A DNA stretch of 8,674 nt. It comes from Desulfobacterales bacterium (GTDB lineage: Bacteria; Desulfobacterota; Desulfobacteria; Desulfobacterales; UBA11574). Where the stretch lies: contig JAAXQD010000206.1 in the NCBI GenBank assembly GCA_012974475.1, forward strand, positions 1-8,674, read 5' to 3'. Under the pieces are notes generated by a model. That model ran no database searches. It was not told where the DNA came from and saw nothing but the letters and a program-made list of their open reading frames with translations. The position numbers and the translations under genes were made by a program. Shown in pieces: positions 6,415-8,674 of the stretch; positions within the stretch are counted from its first letter, which is position 1; each line of letters opens with the position of its first letter.

Positions 6415-6462
6415 GTACATGAACAGATGGGCACCCGGAAAGCTATTCTTGTTCATCAGTAC
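6415..6462. repeat. Imperfect inverted repeat after the dehydrogenase gene
   Basis: GTACATGAACA (6415-6425) pairs with TGTTCAT-CA-GTAC (6450-6462), leaving a 2-nt bulge: 7 bp plus 4 bp around a 24-nt loop. It begins 21 nt after the dehydrogenase stop. No T run follows on either strand, so it is not a classical terminator. It may still help mark the end of one of the convergent transcripts. Confidence 0.4.
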
Positions 6463-6476
6463 GTTGGGCGGATAAA

Positions 6477-6516
6477 ATCAGAGCTCATCCAGCCGGGGGG
6501 CCATGAAAGTTCTGAT
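6477..6516 (-). terminator. Hairpin, weak candidate terminator of the aldehyde dehydrogenase-membrane protein operon
   Basis: ATCAGA (6477-6482) pairs with TCTGAT (6511-6516), and TCAT (6485-6488) pairs with ATGA (6503-6506) across a small internal loop. The G/C-rich centre contains a run of six G. Read on the minus strand, the hairpin follows the membrane-protein stop by 21 nt and is followed by TTTTAT. It is imperfect, so confidence is modest. Confidence 0.4.
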
Positions 6517-6537
6517 GACCCATAAACTGATATAGTG

Positions 6538-7026
6538 TTAGGGGCGTAAATCTTCCGGCACACTATTTGACGGACATTGAAAATAGGTGCATCGTCTGCA
6601 TTCATATCTTTTTAAAGTTGAACCCGTAACTCCCATAGATAGCACGTAGATTATCAGCAAGTCCGGCGCTAACAACAGCCAGTAAAGGGGAAGCAGTATA
6701 ATAATGAGCATCGCAAACAGGGCCACAGCCTTGTCAAGGAAGCTTAAAGGGCCGGGTTCCGGCATAAAAAACTTAGGGATCCCCCAAAAAAACATACACT
6801 TTAACGTTTTGGCGCTTTGAATGTAATGGGGGCAATGGGTGCAGTAAAATTTGAATAGGACTGTTGCAAGCAAGATACAGGCGGTGAGATATAAAATTAA
6901 CCCTAAAACTGAATTTTTTCCGATGGCGATACACGCTGTAATCAACGGTACGGAAACAACCAGGTTCCAGTAAAGGAAATCGAGAAATTTGTGCCGTGTC
7001 TTTAACCGATGGCCTGTTTCACGCAT
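6538..7026 (-). CDS. Four-helix membrane protein with two cysteine clusters, function unknown
   Basis: This 162-aa protein has four hydrophobic stretches, at about 18-37, 39-60, 97-116 and 118-137. The first cysteine cluster, Y-C62-T-H-C65-P-H-Y with C77, directly follows the second helix. The second, C143-R-R-C146 with C151-P, directly follows the fourth. The basic N-terminus suggests N-in topology, which would put both clusters on the cytoplasmic side, close to the membrane. The six cysteines could hold a metal ion or an Fe-S cluster; that is inference. I recall unnamed membrane proteins of anaerobes ending in a similar C-x2-C-x4-CP-x-N-x-VP pattern, but no characterised member. The ATG at 7026 has AGGTGG at 7034-7039, 7 nt upstream. 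The gene begins 14 nt after the aldehyde dehydrogenase stop, so the two are almost certainly co-transcribed. Confidence 0.8.
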   Translation of the reverse strand: MRETGHRLKTRHKFLDFLYWNLVVSVPLITACIAIGKNSVLGLILYLTACILLATVLFKFYCTHCPHYIQSAKTLKCMFFWGIPKFFMPEPGPLSFLDKAVALFAMLIIILLPLYWLLLAPDLLIIYVLSMGVTGSTLKRYECRRCTYFQCPSNSVPEDLRP

Positions 7027-7040
7027 CTGTTATCCACCTT

Positions 7041-8495
7041 TCAAATCGAGAAGCCGCCCAGCTTGGTCTCAAGGTATTCGGCAATACCATCGCGCCCGCC
7101 TTCGCGTCCCAGACCGCTCTCCTTCATGCCGCCAAAAGGAGCTGCCGCAGCTGTTGGATTAATATCGTTAATGCCGACGATGCCGAACCGTAGACCTTCG
7201 AACATGCGCATGGCGCGGGAAAGGCTGCGGGTATAGACATATGCAGCGAGGCCGTAGTTGGTATCATTGGCCATTTCCAGAACCTCTTCATCCGTATTAA
7301 ATGTAATAACAGGGGCTACCGGGCCAAAGGTCTCTTCTCGATAAATCAGCATGTTCGGGGTTACACCACCCAGAAGCGTCGGTGCGTAAAAAAAGCCTTT
7401 ATCAAGATCGTTATCCTTCAGCCTCTGGCCGCCGCAAATCAGTGTTGCACCCTGGTCCACTGCATCCCTCACCTGCCGTTCTACCTTTTGAATGGCGGCA
7501 TCGTTAACCAGCGGCCCAATGCTCACGCCGTCTTCAAAACCGCTGCCCGCAAGCATTTTGGACACCCGGCTTTTGAATTCCTCAATAAACGGTTCGATGA
7601 TGCTTTGATGCACAAAGATTCTGTTGGGACTGATGCAGGCTTGTCCGGTATTGAGAAATTTGACCAACACGGCACCCTTGGCAGCATATACCGGGTCGGA
7701 ATCCTCGAAAACAATAAACGGCGCATGACCGCCGAGTTCAAGGGAAACATGTTTAACCTGATCCGCTGCTTTTTTGGCCAGGATCTTACCCACTTGGGTA
7801 GATCCTGTGAAGGTAATCTTTCGGATCATCGGGTGTGTGGCAAAAACCTCACCGATCGGGGCGGGATTTAAAGCGGTGACGAGATTGACAACGCCGGCAG
7901 GGATTCCTGCTTTTTCAAAAATTTTGAAAATTTCGATGGCGCATAAGGGGGTGGCCTCCGCTGGTTTCAACACGATGGTGCAGCCTGCAGCCAAAGCCGG
8001 GGCCACTTTACGTGTAATCATGGACATGGGATAGTTCCAGGGTGTAATGGCCGCTACGACGCCCACCGGCTGACGCAACACGATAAAACGCTGGTCGGAA
8101 CGGGGTGCCGGGATCGTTTCCCCGTAAATCCGTTTTGCCTCTTCTGCATACCAGAGCAAAAAATCTGCACCGTACTGAATTTCTCCTCTGGAGGCTTTCA
8201 GGGGCTTGCCCTGCTCTTGGGTCATCACCCGCGCCAAGTGTTCTTTGCTGTCCATCATCACCTGATATGCCTTGTGAAGATATTTTGAACGCGCATAGGC
8301 GGTTCGGCCAGACCAGAGGCCGAAGGCCTCCTGGGCGGCATGGATGGCCTTTTGGGCATCGTCACGGTTTCCATCTGCAACGTCTCCGATTTTTTCGCCG
8401 TTTGACGGATTGTAGACGGGAAAGGTTGCATGGCTATTTGCGCCGACCCACCGTCCGTTAATATACATCCTTGATATATCATGGTGTGATTTCAT
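7041..8495 (-). CDS. NAD-dependent aldehyde dehydrogenase, succinate-semialdehyde dehydrogenase (GabD) type
   Basis: This is a full-length (484 aa) aldehyde dehydrogenase that oxidises an aldehyde to the acid, closest in style to succinate-semialdehyde dehydrogenases; the substrate is not proven by sequence. Catalytic elements are all present: N154 in TPWNYP, K177 in LKPAEATP, the GSTQVG coenzyme loop (231-236), general base E253 in LELGGHAPF, nucleophile C287 in NTGQACISPNR, and EETFGPV at 387-393. Glu at position 180, three after K177, corresponds to the Glu that favours NAD+ over NADP+ in this superfamily; E. coli GabD has a different residue there (from memory). The C-terminal PFGGMKESGLGREGG is typical. 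ATG at 8495 has GGAG at 8503-8506, 7 nt upstream. It is the first gene of a two-gene operon with the membrane protein. Confidence 0.95.
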   Translation of the reverse strand: MKSHHDISRMYINGRWVGANSHATFPVYNPSNGEKIGDVADGNRDDAQKAIHAAQEAFGLWSGRTAYARSKYLHKAYQVMMDSKEHLARVMTQEQGKPLKASRGEIQYGADFLLWYAEEAKRIYGETIPAPRSDQRFIVLRQPVGVVAAITPWNYPMSMITRKVAPALAAGCTIVLKPAEATPLCAIEIFKIFEKAGIPAGVVNLVTALNPAPIGEVFATHPMIRKITFTGSTQVGKILAKKAADQVKHVSLELGGHAPFIVFEDSDPVYAAKGAVLVKFLNTGQACISPNRIFVHQSIIEPFIEEFKSRVSKMLAGSGFEDGVSIGPLVNDAAIQKVERQVRDAVDQGATLICGGQRLKDNDLDKGFFYAPTLLGGVTPNMLIYREETFGPVAPVITFNTDEEVLEMANDTNYGLAAYVYTRSLSRAMRMFEGLRFGIVGINDINPTAAAAPFGGMKESGLGREGGRDGIAEYLETKLGGFSI

Positions 8496-8531
8496 GCAGC
8501 GACTCCATAGTTGAGGGATTAAGCCTGATGA

Positions 8532-8559
8532 ATCATAGTAAATTATACGAAATCGTCAA
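8532..8559 (-). promoter_or_regulatory. Sigma-70-type promoter of the aldehyde dehydrogenase operon
   Basis: On the minus strand, TTGACG (complement of 8554-8559) is separated by 16 nt from TATGAT (complement of 8532-8537). Each hexamer matches consensus at 5 of 6 positions. Predicted transcription would start near 8525, giving a leader of about 30 nt that contains the ribosome binding site at 8503-8506. A second TATAAT-like hexamer falls within the spacer. Confidence 0.7.
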
Positions 8560-8674
8560 GGGCTAATACACCGTATCCGTTCCCGATAAAACGAATATTT
8601 TATGGATGGTATCTTATGGATTATTGTGAGAGATGGGGTTAAAAAAGACGATAAGCCCGGATTTCCTACCGTTC
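8560..8674. other. Region upstream of the aldehyde dehydrogenase promoter
   Basis: No gene is visible. ATAAAA (8586-8591) and TTTTAT (8598-8603) form a 6-bp inverted repeat with a 6-bp spacer, centred about 38 bp upstream of the -35 box. TTATGGAT occurs twice in direct orientation, at 8600-8607 and 8614-8621, 14 bp apart. Either could be a regulator site, but both are short and A/T-rich, so chance is possible. Confidence 0.35.

Noticed and set aside
6480..6540. In-frame continuation after the membrane-protein stop reading VIRTFMAPRLDEL, then a stop
   Set aside because: Only about 19 codons, no start or ribosome binding site of its own, and it overlaps a hairpin; a readthrough extension or gene remnant cannot be supported.
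7488..7871. 127-codon plus-strand open frame opposite the aldehyde dehydrogenase
   Set aside because: Antisense to the conserved catalytic region of the dehydrogenase; no recognisable motif.

Overview
The window looks like ordinary chromosomal DNA of an anaerobic, sulfate-reducer-type bacterium (Desulfobacterota, most likely Desulfobacterales). This assignment is inference. It rests on the order small DUF4911-like gene, miaB, bifunctional nuclease, on the style of the M29-type peptidase, and on a short 'cytosolic protein' of a kind I associate with that group. I see no transposase, integrase, phage gene, CRISPR array, tRNA or rRNA.

Layout. Positions 1-198 are a leader with small repeats. A compact plus-strand operon follows: a 79-aa DUF4911-like protein, miaB (tRNA methylthiotransferase; 4-nt ATGA overlap), and a DUF151 bifunctional nuclease whose ribosome binding site lies inside the end of miaB. 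Facing it, with only 2 nt between the stop codons, is an M29-type aminopeptidase homologue on the minus strand. Its C-terminus lacks the last metal-binding His/Asp motif. Upstream of that gene, on the same strand, is an 84-aa acidic helical protein with a His-rich N-terminus. A divergent intergenic region (about 3889-4258) leads to a plus-strand PldB-like alpha/beta hydrolase, followed by a candidate hairpin terminator. Next is a plus-strand beta-hydroxyacid dehydrogenase of the 3-hydroxyisobutyrate dehydrogenase/6-phosphogluconate dehydrogenase superfamily. Converging on it is a minus-strand two-gene operon: an NAD-dependent aldehyde dehydrogenase of the succinate-semialdehyde dehydrogenase type, with a near-consensus promoter, then a four-helix membrane protein carrying two cysteine clusters.

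How the genes may work together. The first block serves tRNA modification and nucleic-acid housekeeping. The right-hand block has two enzymes of classes that act on semialdehydes or hydroxyacids, but they are convergent, so a shared pathway is only a possibility. The least explained elements are the six-cysteine membrane protein co-transcribed with the aldehyde dehydrogenase, the peptidase homologue that has apparently lost part of its active site, and the 84-aa protein. I found no clear new multi-gene system.
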